From positions 124,001 to 188,000 of the forward strand of contig CAVTOY010000009.1 in NCBI GenBank assembly GCA_963736445.1: DNA of 64,000 nucleotides, given 5' to 3'. Below are positions 54,464 through 62,285 of the stretch, piece by piece. Position numbers and translations under genes: made by a program. Under the pieces are notes generated by a model. It did not search any database. It was given only the letters and a program-made list of their open reading frames with translations, and had not been told where the DNA came from. Every line of letters begins with the position of its first letter. Position 1 is the first letter of the stretch. This DNA comes from Thiosocius sp963736445 (lineage in GTDB: Bacteria > Pseudomonadota > Gammaproteobacteria > Chromatiales > Chromatiaceae).

Positions 54464-54514
54464 GCCCGAGAGCACCTCGAGACCCTTGTGGCTAGGTAAC
54501 GAGGGACCGCCGTT

Positions 54515-56239
54515 TCAGGCGTCGATAAAGCCCTCTTTGAGCAGATAGAGATAGATCTCCTGGGCCGCCTCCATTGGCGTGACGTCCGCGGTATCGATCG
54601 TCAACTCGGCCCGCTCCGGCATCTCATAGGGATCACTGATGCCGGTGAACTCCGGGATCAACCCCTTTCTCGCCTTGGCGTACAGCCCCTTGCGGTCACG
54701 CGCCTCGCACACCGCCAGCGCAGTTGCGACATGGATCTCGATAAAGGCGCCGCGCTCCTCGATCTGCTCGCGCACCGCCCGTCGGGTCTCAGTGTAGGGT
54801 GCGATGGGCGCGCAGATCGCAATACCGCCGTTTTTTGTGATTTCGCTCGCCACATAGCCGATACGCCGGATATTCAGGTCCCGATGCTGTTTTGAGAAGC
54901 CGAGTTCGCTCGACAGGTTTTGGCGCACGATATCGCCATCCAGCAGCGTGGCCGGACGACGCCCCCCCTCGACGAGTTTGCCGTATACGATCTTGGCCAG
55001 CGTCGACTTGCCCGATCCAGACAGACCGGTGAAGAACAGCGTGAAGCCCTGCCGGTTGCGCGGCGGATAGGCGTTGCGCAACTCCGCGACCACCTCTGGG
55101 TAACTGAACCACTCCGGGGGTTCTTCATCGAGCGCGAGATCGCGCTTCAATTGCGCATCCGTGTACTCGACACCCTGGAGGCCCCGCTGCTCGATCTCCG
55201 ATACGCCCATAAAACGTTGCCGGGCGGGTACATAGCGGTGCGCCTCTACGTGCACCACCTGAATCTTCAGGCGTGACTCATGCTGCTCGATCAGCGTGCG
55301 TGACGCCGCGGCATCATAGAGCGGGACGTCCTCATTCTCCATCGTCGGCGGCCCGGCATGCTTCGGGCCCACGATCATGTGTGAACAGCCGTAGTTCTGA
55401 TGCACGATTGCATGCCAAAGCGCCTCGCGCGGCCCCGCCATGCGCATCGCCAGCGGCAGCAGAGACAGCATGGCGAGATTATGGGGGAAGTAGCGGCGTA
55501 TGGCCTGGTAGCAATGCACGCGCGCGTAGTATTGCAGATCGCCGGGCTTGGTTACGCCCACCGTAGGATGAAGCAGGATATGGGCCTGCAGTTCTTTGGC
55601 GACCTTGAGAGTGATCTCACGCTGCAGCCGATGTATCGGCTTACTGGTCTGGAAGGCCACGACCTGGCGCCAGCCCAGCTTGTGAAACAGCCCGCGCATC
55701 TCCTCCGGGCTATCCCAAAGATTCTCGAAGTCATGATGCAAGGGGGCCTGCACCCCCTCGATGCGACCCCCCAGGTACACCGGATTGACACTGTTCATCA
55801 GATAGCGGACGCCGGGGTGCGCGGTATCCTGGGTGCCGTAAACTTGTTGCGCCTCGTGCTCCCGCTCCGGCCGCCAGATCTGCTCCACAGTCATCACCGC
55901 CGGCATAAACCCCTCGTTGTCGCGCAATGCTATCTGCATGCCGGTCGCCAGCTTGTCCGCAAACGGTTCGGTGACATCCAGCACAATGGGGACAGGCCAG
56001 AGATCCCCGTCCGGGAGACTCAAGGTGTCCAGCACGGACAGATAAGCCGCCTGCCCCATGAAGCCCGTCAGCGGGGTAAAGGCACCGTTGAGCAGCAGCT
56101 CCAGATCACACATCTGTCGCTGAGACAGCGTCAGCGAAGGAAAGCCCCCGGAGGTCTGCTTGAGTTCCTCGGCGCGGTCGGGGTCGACCAGTAGACCGAC
56201 CAGCCTCTCACTACCATGCGGATCAACACTAAACGTCAT
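54515..56239 (-). CDS. Sulfate adenylyltransferase-like/APS kinase fusion with altered SAT site
   Basis: This 574-residue fusion joins an N-terminal ATP-sulfurylase fold (about 1-385) to a C-terminal APS kinase (about 395-574). The kinase looks intact: Walker A FTGLSGSGKST, then LDGDIVRQNLSSELGFSK and CAPIAPY. The sulfurylase domain keeps its fold signatures (LNGAFTPLTGFM, GPREALWHAIV), but the catalytic motifs differ. QTRNP-HRAH is QTSKPIHRLQ here and GRDHAGPG is GPKHAGPP. Sulfate activation by this domain is doubtful; a changed substrate is possible. Start at MTFSVDPHGSERLVG. It diverges from the phosphotransfer operon. Confidence 0.85.
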   Translation of the reverse strand: MTFSVDPHGSERLVGLLVDPDRAEELKQTSGGFPSLTLSQRQMCDLELLLNGAFTPLTGFMGQAAYLSVLDTLSLPDGDLWPVPIVLDVTEPFADKLATGMQIALRDNEGFMPAVMTVEQIWRPEREHEAQQVYGTQDTAHPGVRYLMNSVNPVYLGGRIEGVQAPLHHDFENLWDSPEEMRGLFHKLGWRQVVAFQTSKPIHRLQREITLKVAKELQAHILLHPTVGVTKPGDLQYYARVHCYQAIRRYFPHNLAMLSLLPLAMRMAGPREALWHAIVHQNYGCSHMIVGPKHAGPPTMENEDVPLYDAAASRTLIEQHESRLKIQVVHVEAHRYVPARQRFMGVSEIEQRGLQGVEYTDAQLKRDLALDEEPPEWFSYPEVVAELRNAYPPRNRQGFTLFFTGLSGSGKSTLAKIVYGKLVEGGRRPATLLDGDIVRQNLSSELGFSKQHRDLNIRRIGYVASEITKNGGIAICAPIAPYTETRRAVREQIEERGAFIEIHVATALAVCEARDRKGLYAKARKGLIPEFTGISDPYEMPERAELTIDTADVTPMEAAQEIYLYLLKEGFIDA

Positions 56240-56344
56240 ATGCGGGCACTCTGTGTGGGAAAAACGAACCATAGAGTAGCCATGGGCCTTACGGCAAGCT
56301 GGCACTCGACGGCCTGAAGACAAAACTTTTTATGCCAGAAACGG

Positions 56345-56361
56345 CCGGCACTGTCCTTGCA
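56345..56361 (+). promoter_or_regulatory. Predicted sigma-54 promoter of the GAK-type operon
   Basis: The 17 bases ccggcactgtccttgca match the RpoN consensus YTGGCACGRNNNTTGCW at 15 positions. The essential GG and GC dinucleotides have correct spacing. It sits about 90 bases upstream of the first operon gene, in the 210-base divergent gap. Confidence 0.5.
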
Positions 56362-56449
56362 AAGCACTGGCAGAGGAAACGGCTGCAGACTTTCCGGCCG
56401 TTTGGCGTCAAAATGTCGAAGCACTACTGGCCACACGACAGCTGCGCCC

Positions 56450-56950
56450 ATGATCGAGATGCTACCCGAGATTCGCAACGCGGCCCGCGGTGTCATCGTT
56501 CGCGATGCAAAACTGCTGGTGCTGCGCAAGGTTAGCGCCAAGCGAGGCGAATGGCTGGCGCTGCCCGGCGGCGCACAGGATGCCGGCGAGACGCTGCAGC
56601 AGGCGCTGTCGCGCGAATGCATCGAAGAGATCGGCACGGCGGTCGATGTCGGCGAACTGGTTCATGTCGCCGACTTTTTCAAGCGCCGCGATACCGAACC
56701 GCCGACCCGTCGCCACCTGGTCGAGTTCCTGTTTCGCTGCGGTGTACCCGACGATTATGCACCGCACAATGGTCATCACCCCGACAAGCATCAGGTTGAG
56801 GTGATCTGGGTTCCGACCAGCGAGGTCGGCCGGCTCGCGCTGTTCCCGCAATACCTGTCTTCCTACATCATGCCGCTGCGCGACTCGACCGATTTTCACG
56901 ACGCCTATCTCGGCGCATTTGAAGACGATGCTGTTCCCCAGGCCCATTAG
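56450..56950 (+). CDS. Nudix hydrolase
   Basis: This 166-residue hydrolase of nucleoside-diphosphate-linked compounds has a canonical Nudix box: GGAQDAGETLQQALSREC then IEEIGT, fitting GX5EX7REUXEEXGU. The N-terminal strand EIRNAARGVIVRDAKLLVLRK is typical, and a conserved HHPDKHQVEVIWVP follows. Substrate cannot be read from sequence. I place the start at ATG 56450; the earlier frame extends only through non-homologous residues. It overlaps the next gene and opens the operon. Confidence 0.85.
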   Translation: MIEMLPEIRNAARGVIVRDAKLLVLRKVSAKRGEWLALPGGAQDAGETLQQALSRECIEEIGTAVDVGELVHVADFFKRRDTEPPTRRHLVEFLFRCGVPDDYAPHNGHHPDKHQVEVIWVPTSEVGRLALFPQYLSSYIMPLRDSTDFHDAYLGAFEDDAVPQAH

Positions 56951-58571
56951 AGATAATCTGCAATTTCTGTGTGTCGAAGTGGACGCCCAGGTCGGACACC
57001 TTCAGACCTACCTTGAGAGCCCATCCGGCGCCGTATCCAGGCGAATCCTGGATCGTGGCGGCTATGCCTACAACCTCAAGCTGCGCATTCACAGCAGCTG
57101 TGTAGACCGCCTGGCGGCGAATACTCCACGCGGGGACGCCGATACCCTCGCCTTGCGCAGCATCGAGTTCATCGCGACGGAACTGGATAAGATCGCCGAG
57201 CTGTGTCGCGACAGCATTAGGCAACTGAATCAACTGGAAGATCTGGACTGCGTCAACCCTCCGGCCTACCAGCCGTTGTTGGATCGCGTGCGGCGCGGCA
57301 TCCGACTTGTCGAACCGGCCATCGAAAAACACGACAGCCAGCTGGCCCTCAAGATCACCCAGCTCGCAGGCAAGCTCAGCCGCGATTACGACAGGCTGAT
57401 GAAGGACTATATCGCCGCCCTGAAGCTCAGGGACAACACCGAGGACCTGACACACGCGCTGTTCGTCGCTCATGACATCGAGCAGATGGGCAGCGCACTG
57501 CTGGATATCGGCGAGGCACTGCTGTCGGTCAATCTTGGACAGCCTGTCGATCTCGAGCGCTATTATTCGCTGCAAGCCTCAGTCGAACAATTGGACGGCG
57601 AGGAGGCCATCTCCGACCTGCAGATCGAACCCATTGCACAGACCCGCTCCGGCAGCTCCGTTTCCGGTATTACCTTTACCGACGGCAACGACGATGCCTA
57701 TATCGCGATCTACAAGGATGGAGAGAAGCGCAAGCTCAAAGAAGAACGCCAGGGCGTGGAGAGCTGGCATGAAATCTACCCGGGACTCGCACCAAAGATA
57801 CTTTCATATAAAAAACGTGGTCAGTCGGCTGCGTTATTGATCGAGCATCTGCCCGGGCTGACCTTTGAGCAGGTCCTGCTGCATGAGCCGGTGGAGCGCC
57901 TGCGAGAAACGCTCGAGCAACTGGGCAAGACACTGAAGTCTGTCTGGCGAGAGACACATACCGACAAGACGGTAGCGGCGCAGTTCATGCAACAGCTGCA
58001 ACAGCGCCTCGGCGACGTATACCGGATTCATCCGGAATTTCAGCAACCGAAAAGCCGGATCGGCGGGCTCGATATCCCCTGTTTCGATGCCCTGGTCGAA
58101 CAGGCCGCCGAATGCGAGGCGGCCCATCCAGCGCCCTTTGCGGTCTACATTCACGGTGATTTCAATGTGGACAACATCATTTACGACCCACTGGAAAAAC
58201 GCATCAACTTCATCGATCTTCACCGCTCGCGCTATATGGACTATGTGCAGGATGTCTCCGTCTTCATGGTCTCCAATTATCGCCTGCAGATTCTCGACGT
58301 ACCGCTGCGCCGGCGCATCATGCGGCTGGCCCAGGATTTCTACTGGATCGCGCGAGGCTACGCAGACCAGCGCGGTGACGAAACATTCGATCTGCGGCTC
58401 GCATTGGGCCTGGCAAGATCCTTTGCCACTTCGACGCGCTTCATACTCGACAAGTCGCTGGCACGCAGTATGTTTCTGCGCGCGCGTTACTTGATCGAAC
58501 AGGTGCTCGCTGTCTCTCCCGATCGGGCCGGCAGCTACCACCTCCCGCTACAGGAGATATTCGTTGGCTAG
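56928..58571 (+). CDS. PhoU-like domain fused to an APH-type kinase
   Basis: This 547-residue protein joins two parts. Residues about 1-210 are a PhoU-like helical bundle (RSIEFIATELDKIAELCRDS, TEDLTHALFVAHDIEQMGSALLDIGEALL). Residues about 225-545 are an aminoglycoside-phosphotransferase-fold kinase. It has the ATP-site strand YIAIYKDGEKRKLKEER, the catalytic loop YIHGDFNVDNII and the metal site INFIDLHRS. PhoU regulates phosphate uptake signalling, while APH-fold kinases phosphorylate small molecules. I know of no described protein with this layout. It overlaps the genes on both sides. Start is ATG 56928, or TTG 56919. Confidence 0.8.
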   Translation: MLFPRPIRDNLQFLCVEVDAQVGHLQTYLESPSGAVSRRILDRGGYAYNLKLRIHSSCVDRLAANTPRGDADTLALRSIEFIATELDKIAELCRDSIRQLNQLEDLDCVNPPAYQPLLDRVRRGIRLVEPAIEKHDSQLALKITQLAGKLSRDYDRLMKDYIAALKLRDNTEDLTHALFVAHDIEQMGSALLDIGEALLSVNLGQPVDLERYYSLQASVEQLDGEEAISDLQIEPIAQTRSGSSVSGITFTDGNDDAYIAIYKDGEKRKLKEERQGVESWHEIYPGLAPKILSYKKRGQSAALLIEHLPGLTFEQVLLHEPVERLRETLEQLGKTLKSVWRETHTDKTVAAQFMQQLQQRLGDVYRIHPEFQQPKSRIGGLDIPCFDALVEQAAECEAAHPAPFAVYIHGDFNVDNIIYDPLEKRINFIDLHRSRYMDYVQDVSVFMVSNYRLQILDVPLRRRIMRLAQDFYWIARGYADQRGDETFDLRLALGLARSFATSTRFILDKSLARSMFLRARYLIEQVLAVSPDRAGSYHLPLQEIFVG

Positions 58572-59451
58572 GATCGGTGTTGTCGGTCTACCTGGCCGAT
58601 GGTCCACGGAGACCCTGGCCGATGCGCTCGAACAACGCACCGGTCATCGCCTGGTTATCGATATGGGGCGGGTACAGCTCGACCTTACGCAGAACCGGCT
58701 GATGTACGGTAGCGACGACCTCTGTGCCTTGGACGGCCTTATAGTCAAGAAGATCAGCGCCGAGTACAGCCCGAACACGCTCGACCGCCTCGAGTTGCTG
58801 CGCATCGCCGAACATGCCGGAGTTCGGGTCTTCAGTGGCGCCGAGAATATGCTTCGCCTGGTCGACCGCCTGAGCTGTACCGTTACGCTCCGCCGGACCG
58901 GTATCGCCATGCCGGAGACCCTTGTCACCGAGGACAGTGATGCCGCCATCGCCGCCATCCGGAATTTCGGCAGCGCGGTGTTCAAGCCGCTGTACTCTAC
59001 CAAAGCACGCGGCATGTGCATTCTTGGCACGGATACGCCAGAGGACGAGAACCGTGCCGCCATCGAGGCATTCCGCCGCGATAATCCGATGATGTACATC
59101 CAACGCAAGATCGATCTGCCGGGGCGTGATCTGGGCCTGGTGTTTCTGGGCGGCGAATACCTCGGCAGCTATGCACGCGTGTCGCGCGGGGACGCATGGA
59201 ACACGACCATCCACAGTGGCGGACGTTATGCCGCCTGTTCGCCCACGGACGAGATCATCGATCTGGCCTATCGTGCCCAGGCACCGTTCGCGATGGACTT
59301 CACTACGGTCGACGTCGCCGAATCAGTGGATGGCCCGATCGTATTCGAGGTGTCGGCCTTCGGCGGATTCCGCGGCGCCCTGGAGGGTGCCGGTATCGAT
59401 GCGGCTGCCCGTTACGCCGAATATGCCATCGACAGCGTCAAGCGCAGATGA
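58564..59451 (+). CDS. ATP-grasp enzyme, GAK-system type
   Basis: This 295-residue ATP-grasp ligase resembles RimK. The ATP-binding core shows VFKPLYSTKARGMCILG and MMYIQRKIDLPGRDLGLVFLGGEYLG. The magnesium-binding end is FEVSAFGGFRG, where RimK has E-x-N. In protein families it fits the ATP-grasp member of the uncharacterised GAK neighbourhood, paired with an HprK-like kinase, as here. It would join an acid to an amine or thiol, with unknown partners. Start is a TTG overlapping the previous stop by eight bases. Confidence 0.82.
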   Translation: MARIGVVGLPGRWSTETLADALEQRTGHRLVIDMGRVQLDLTQNRLMYGSDDLCALDGLIVKKISAEYSPNTLDRLELLRIAEHAGVRVFSGAENMLRLVDRLSCTVTLRRTGIAMPETLVTEDSDAAIAAIRNFGSAVFKPLYSTKARGMCILGTDTPEDENRAAIEAFRRDNPMMYIQRKIDLPGRDLGLVFLGGEYLGSYARVSRGDAWNTTIHSGGRYAACSPTDEIIDLAYRAQAPFAMDFTTVDVAESVDGPIVFEVSAFGGFRGALEGAGIDAAARYAEYAIDSVKRR

Positions 59452-60539
59452 TCGACTGCAGCGATTGCGAGGCCTGTGCCGCGCGCCTGATCGATGGTGC
59501 GCAGCTGAGTGAACAGAGACTCGATCTGGCGCTGGGTGGCTTGCGCCTGCGCGTCCGTTCCAACTCAGCAACACTGATCGAGCGGCTCGAGGGGTATTTC
59601 GCGCACGTGGTCGGACCGGCCGCCACAGCGGACATCGAGGTCGTTGCGATTGAGCGCGAGCCGCCACAGCTCGATGTCGACTTCATCGACTGGCGGCGCG
59701 AGCCGGGCAAGACCGGTCGCAAGGACCGCTACCATGACATCCCCGGCGGCCGCGTGATCAGCAAGGTGCGCACCGGCATGGTGTTCCTGCAGAGTGCGAC
59801 GCAGCGGATCGCTGCTGGTCCCTGTCTGCGGTACGACAGTCAGGTGATCAATTTCGTCAATGCGCAGTACATGAACTGGCTGCAGCAACGCGGCTGGCTG
59901 ATCTGTCATGCCGCCGGCACAGTCCACAATGGCCGAGCCTGGGGCATCGCGGCGTTCTCCGGCGGCGGCAAGTCCACGCTGATGTTGCGGCTGCTCGAGG
60001 ATAAGGCCTTCAATTATCTGACCAACGACCGGCTGTTCATCAAGCGAGAGGCCGGCGGTATACGCGCGGCCGGCATCCCCAAGCTGCCGCGGATCAATCC
60101 CGGCACCATTGTGCACAACCCTCGCCTGCATCCGCTGATTCCGGCCTCTGAGCGCAAGGCGCTGCTGAAACTACCGCAATTCGACCTGTGGCAACTCGAG
60201 CACAAGTACGACGTCATGATCGATCGGCTCTATGGACCCGATCGCATCACTCAGCAGGCGGCATTGACCGGGTTCCTGGTCCTCAACTGGCGACGCGACA
60301 GCGATCAGGACACTGCGCTGGCCGAGGTGGATCTCGTCGACCGCCCGGATCTGCTGGGCGCGATCATGAAGTCGCCCGGCCCCTTCCTGCAGTTCCCGGA
60401 CGGCCGGTTCCTTTCTGATGACGCGTTGCTCGACGAGGCCGCCTATCTCGCCGTACTGGATGGGATCCCGGCGTATGAGGCCAGCGGCGCGGTGGACTTC
60501 GACGCCCTGGTACTGCGACTGCACGATCTCATGAGGTAA
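59448..60539 (+). CDS. HprK-related kinase (type B), GAK-system type
   Basis: This 363-residue protein has an N-terminal domain of about 140 residues beginning with CSDCEAC. A kinase domain like HPr kinase follows, with the P-loop FSGGGKSTL at 170-178, the preceding histidine in CHAAG and a downstream LTNDRLF. HPr kinases phosphorylate serine on a carrier protein, but no HPr or PTS gene is here, so the substrate must differ. The ATGA overlap with the ATP-grasp stop implies coupled translation. The three spaced cysteines could bind metal. Confidence 0.82.
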   Translation: MIDCSDCEACAARLIDGAQLSEQRLDLALGGLRLRVRSNSATLIERLEGYFAHVVGPAATADIEVVAIEREPPQLDVDFIDWRREPGKTGRKDRYHDIPGGRVISKVRTGMVFLQSATQRIAAGPCLRYDSQVINFVNAQYMNWLQQRGWLICHAAGTVHNGRAWGIAAFSGGGKSTLMLRLLEDKAFNYLTNDRLFIKREAGGIRAAGIPKLPRINPGTIVHNPRLHPLIPASERKALLKLPQFDLWQLEHKYDVMIDRLYGPDRITQQAALTGFLVLNWRRDSDQDTALAEVDLVDRPDLLGAIMKSPGPFLQFPDGRFLSDDALLDEAAYLAVLDGIPAYEASGAVDFDALVLRLHDLMR

Positions 60540-60545
60540 CACAGC

Positions 60546-61517
60546 ATGACGCGCGAACTCCTGATCCTCCGCCACGGCAAGTCAGAGAAGAATCGGGATG
60601 TCGATGACTACCATCGACCCCTGGATGACCGCGGCAAGCGTGCCGCCCAGCGAATCGGCGTCTGGCTGGCACAGCAGGCCCTGCTGCCCGACCTGGTTAT
60701 CGCCTCACCGGCGCTGCGCGCACTGGGCACTGCGCAGAAGTGCTGCAAGGTCATGGGTCTGGATGCACAGCAGATTCAGCGCAAGAAGCCGCTCTATCTG
60801 GCGAGCCTGTCTGTCCTCAAGGCACAACTCGCCGCCTGCCCGCCGGAGGCCCAGCGCGTCATGCTCGTCGGGCACAACCCCGGCCTGGAGCAGTTGCTGA
60901 GTTATCTCTGCGCCAAGACGAAAGACTTGCCCAAGAAAGGCCGGCTGCTGCCCAGCGCCGCGCTGGCCCGCCTGGCGATGCCCGACGACTGGCGAGACCT
61001 CTCCAAGGGCGCGTCATCGCTGCTGCGCCTGCAGCATGCCGCCAAACTGCCCAAGCGCTTCCCATTTCCGGGTCCGGATGGCAGCGAGCGGCGGGATCGC
61101 CCGGCGTATTACTACATCCAGTCGGCAGTCATCCCCTATCGCATTCGGGACGGCCGTCTAGAGATCCTGCTGGTTCGCTCCAGCGGGGATAAGCACTGGG
61201 TGGTTCCCAAGGGCATCGTCGACCCAGGCCACAGCGCGCAGGAATCCGCGCTCAAGGAGGCCTGGGAGGAGGCCGGGATCGAGGGCGAAGTGGACAATGA
61301 ACCACTGGGCAGCTATCGCTATCCCAAGTGGGGGGCTTCCTGCAGCGTCGCGGTCTATCCCATGGCCGTGAATCGAGAGATCCCCGTGGCAGAATGGGAG
61401 GAGCCCGAGCGTGGACGGCACTGGGCATCGGCCGAAACGGCCTCCAAGCTGCTGAAACAGAAAAAGCTCCGACCGCTGGTGGAAACGCTTGCACAACGCC
61501 TGGGCACGGTCAGCTGA
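60546..61517 (+). CDS. SixA-like histidine phosphatase fused to a Nudix domain
   Basis: This 323-residue protein joins two hydrolases. Residues 1-160 are a SixA-like histidine phosphatase with LILRHGKSEKN and the second histidine in VGHNPGLEQLL. Residues about 185-320 are a DIPP-like Nudix domain (HWVVPKGIVDPGH...KEAWEEAGI). MutT1 of mycobacteria has the same two domains in reverse order. The Nudix box carries H and K where E and R are usual (GIVDPGH...KEAWEE). Six bases after the kinase gene. It could strip phosphates from a protein or diphospho compound made by the operon. Confidence 0.82.
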   Translation: MTRELLILRHGKSEKNRDVDDYHRPLDDRGKRAAQRIGVWLAQQALLPDLVIASPALRALGTAQKCCKVMGLDAQQIQRKKPLYLASLSVLKAQLAACPPEAQRVMLVGHNPGLEQLLSYLCAKTKDLPKKGRLLPSAALARLAMPDDWRDLSKGASSLLRLQHAAKLPKRFPFPGPDGSERRDRPAYYYIQSAVIPYRIRDGRLEILLVRSSGDKHWVVPKGIVDPGHSAQESALKEAWEEAGIEGEVDNEPLGSYRYPKWGASCSVAVYPMAVNREIPVAEWEEPERGRHWASAETASKLLKQKKLRPLVETLAQRLGTVS

Positions 61518-62218
61518 TGCGCCGGTTGATCGCCGCGATTGTTCGTCACGGCGACTATCAGCAGCTGTGCGACACGCCAAGTGCCCATCAACCCTTCCCG
61601 CTGACCGACAAAGGCGAGGCACAGGCCCGTGAGGCCGGCGCTGCGATCCGCGAGATGTTGCAGGAAAATGGCTGGCGGCTGATCTCTTCTATCGATTGTT
61701 CGAACCTGCTGCGTGCCTGGCAGACCGCGCAGATCCTGCGTGATGAGCTGTCAAACTCGTTGTCCCGAACGCTCGAACTAAATAGCTTCGATGACCTCGC
61801 CGAGCGCGGCCTCGGGAGCGCAAACAACCTCTCGACGACCCAGATCGAGGCGGTCGTCCGTGCCGACCCACGGTTTCCGGCACTACCCGATGGCTGGAAG
61901 GCCGAGAGCCGTTTCCGACTGCCGCTGCAGGGCGCCGAGTCGCTGCTCGACGCGGGTAAACGTGTCGCCGCGCACATGACGGCACGCATGAACGCCCTCG
62001 CCGACCTCGGCGGATCCGACAACCTCAAGCTCTTCGTCGGCCATGGCGCCGCGTTTCGCCATGCCGCCTTTCACCTCGGGATACTGGAATATACGCAGAT
62101 CGCCCAACTCAGCATGCATCATGCCCGCCCCCTCTATTTCGAGTATCTGGGGGACAGCTGGCGACATCTGAGCGGCGCGTGGAAGGTACGCGACGGCAAC
62201 ACAGAATTTGCGGACTAA
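61517..62218 (+). CDS. Histidine phosphatase family protein
   Basis: This 233-residue member of the phosphoglycerate mutase-like superfamily has IVRHGDY with the nucleophilic histidine near residue 10. It also has the DCSNLLRAWQTAQIL helix and the second catalytic histidine in LFVGHGAAFRHAAF. No cofactor-dependent mutase features are evident, so phosphatase activity is likelier. The ATG overlaps the preceding stop by one base. It is the second histidine phosphatase in the operon, so the two may act on different phospho-products. Confidence 0.82.
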   Translation: MRRLIAAIVRHGDYQQLCDTPSAHQPFPLTDKGEAQAREAGAAIREMLQENGWRLISSIDCSNLLRAWQTAQILRDELSNSLSRTLELNSFDDLAERGLGSANNLSTTQIEAVVRADPRFPALPDGWKAESRFRLPLQGAESLLDAGKRVAAHMTARMNALADLGGSDNLKLFVGHGAAFRHAAFHLGILEYTQIAQLSMHHARPLYFEYLGDSWRHLSGAWKVRDGNTEFAD

Positions 62219-62285
62219 CCGATTGCTTTTCATCGAACGGAAACATGGATGCAATAAAAGGAGAGCTCTGTCTCAGCGCCGAATT

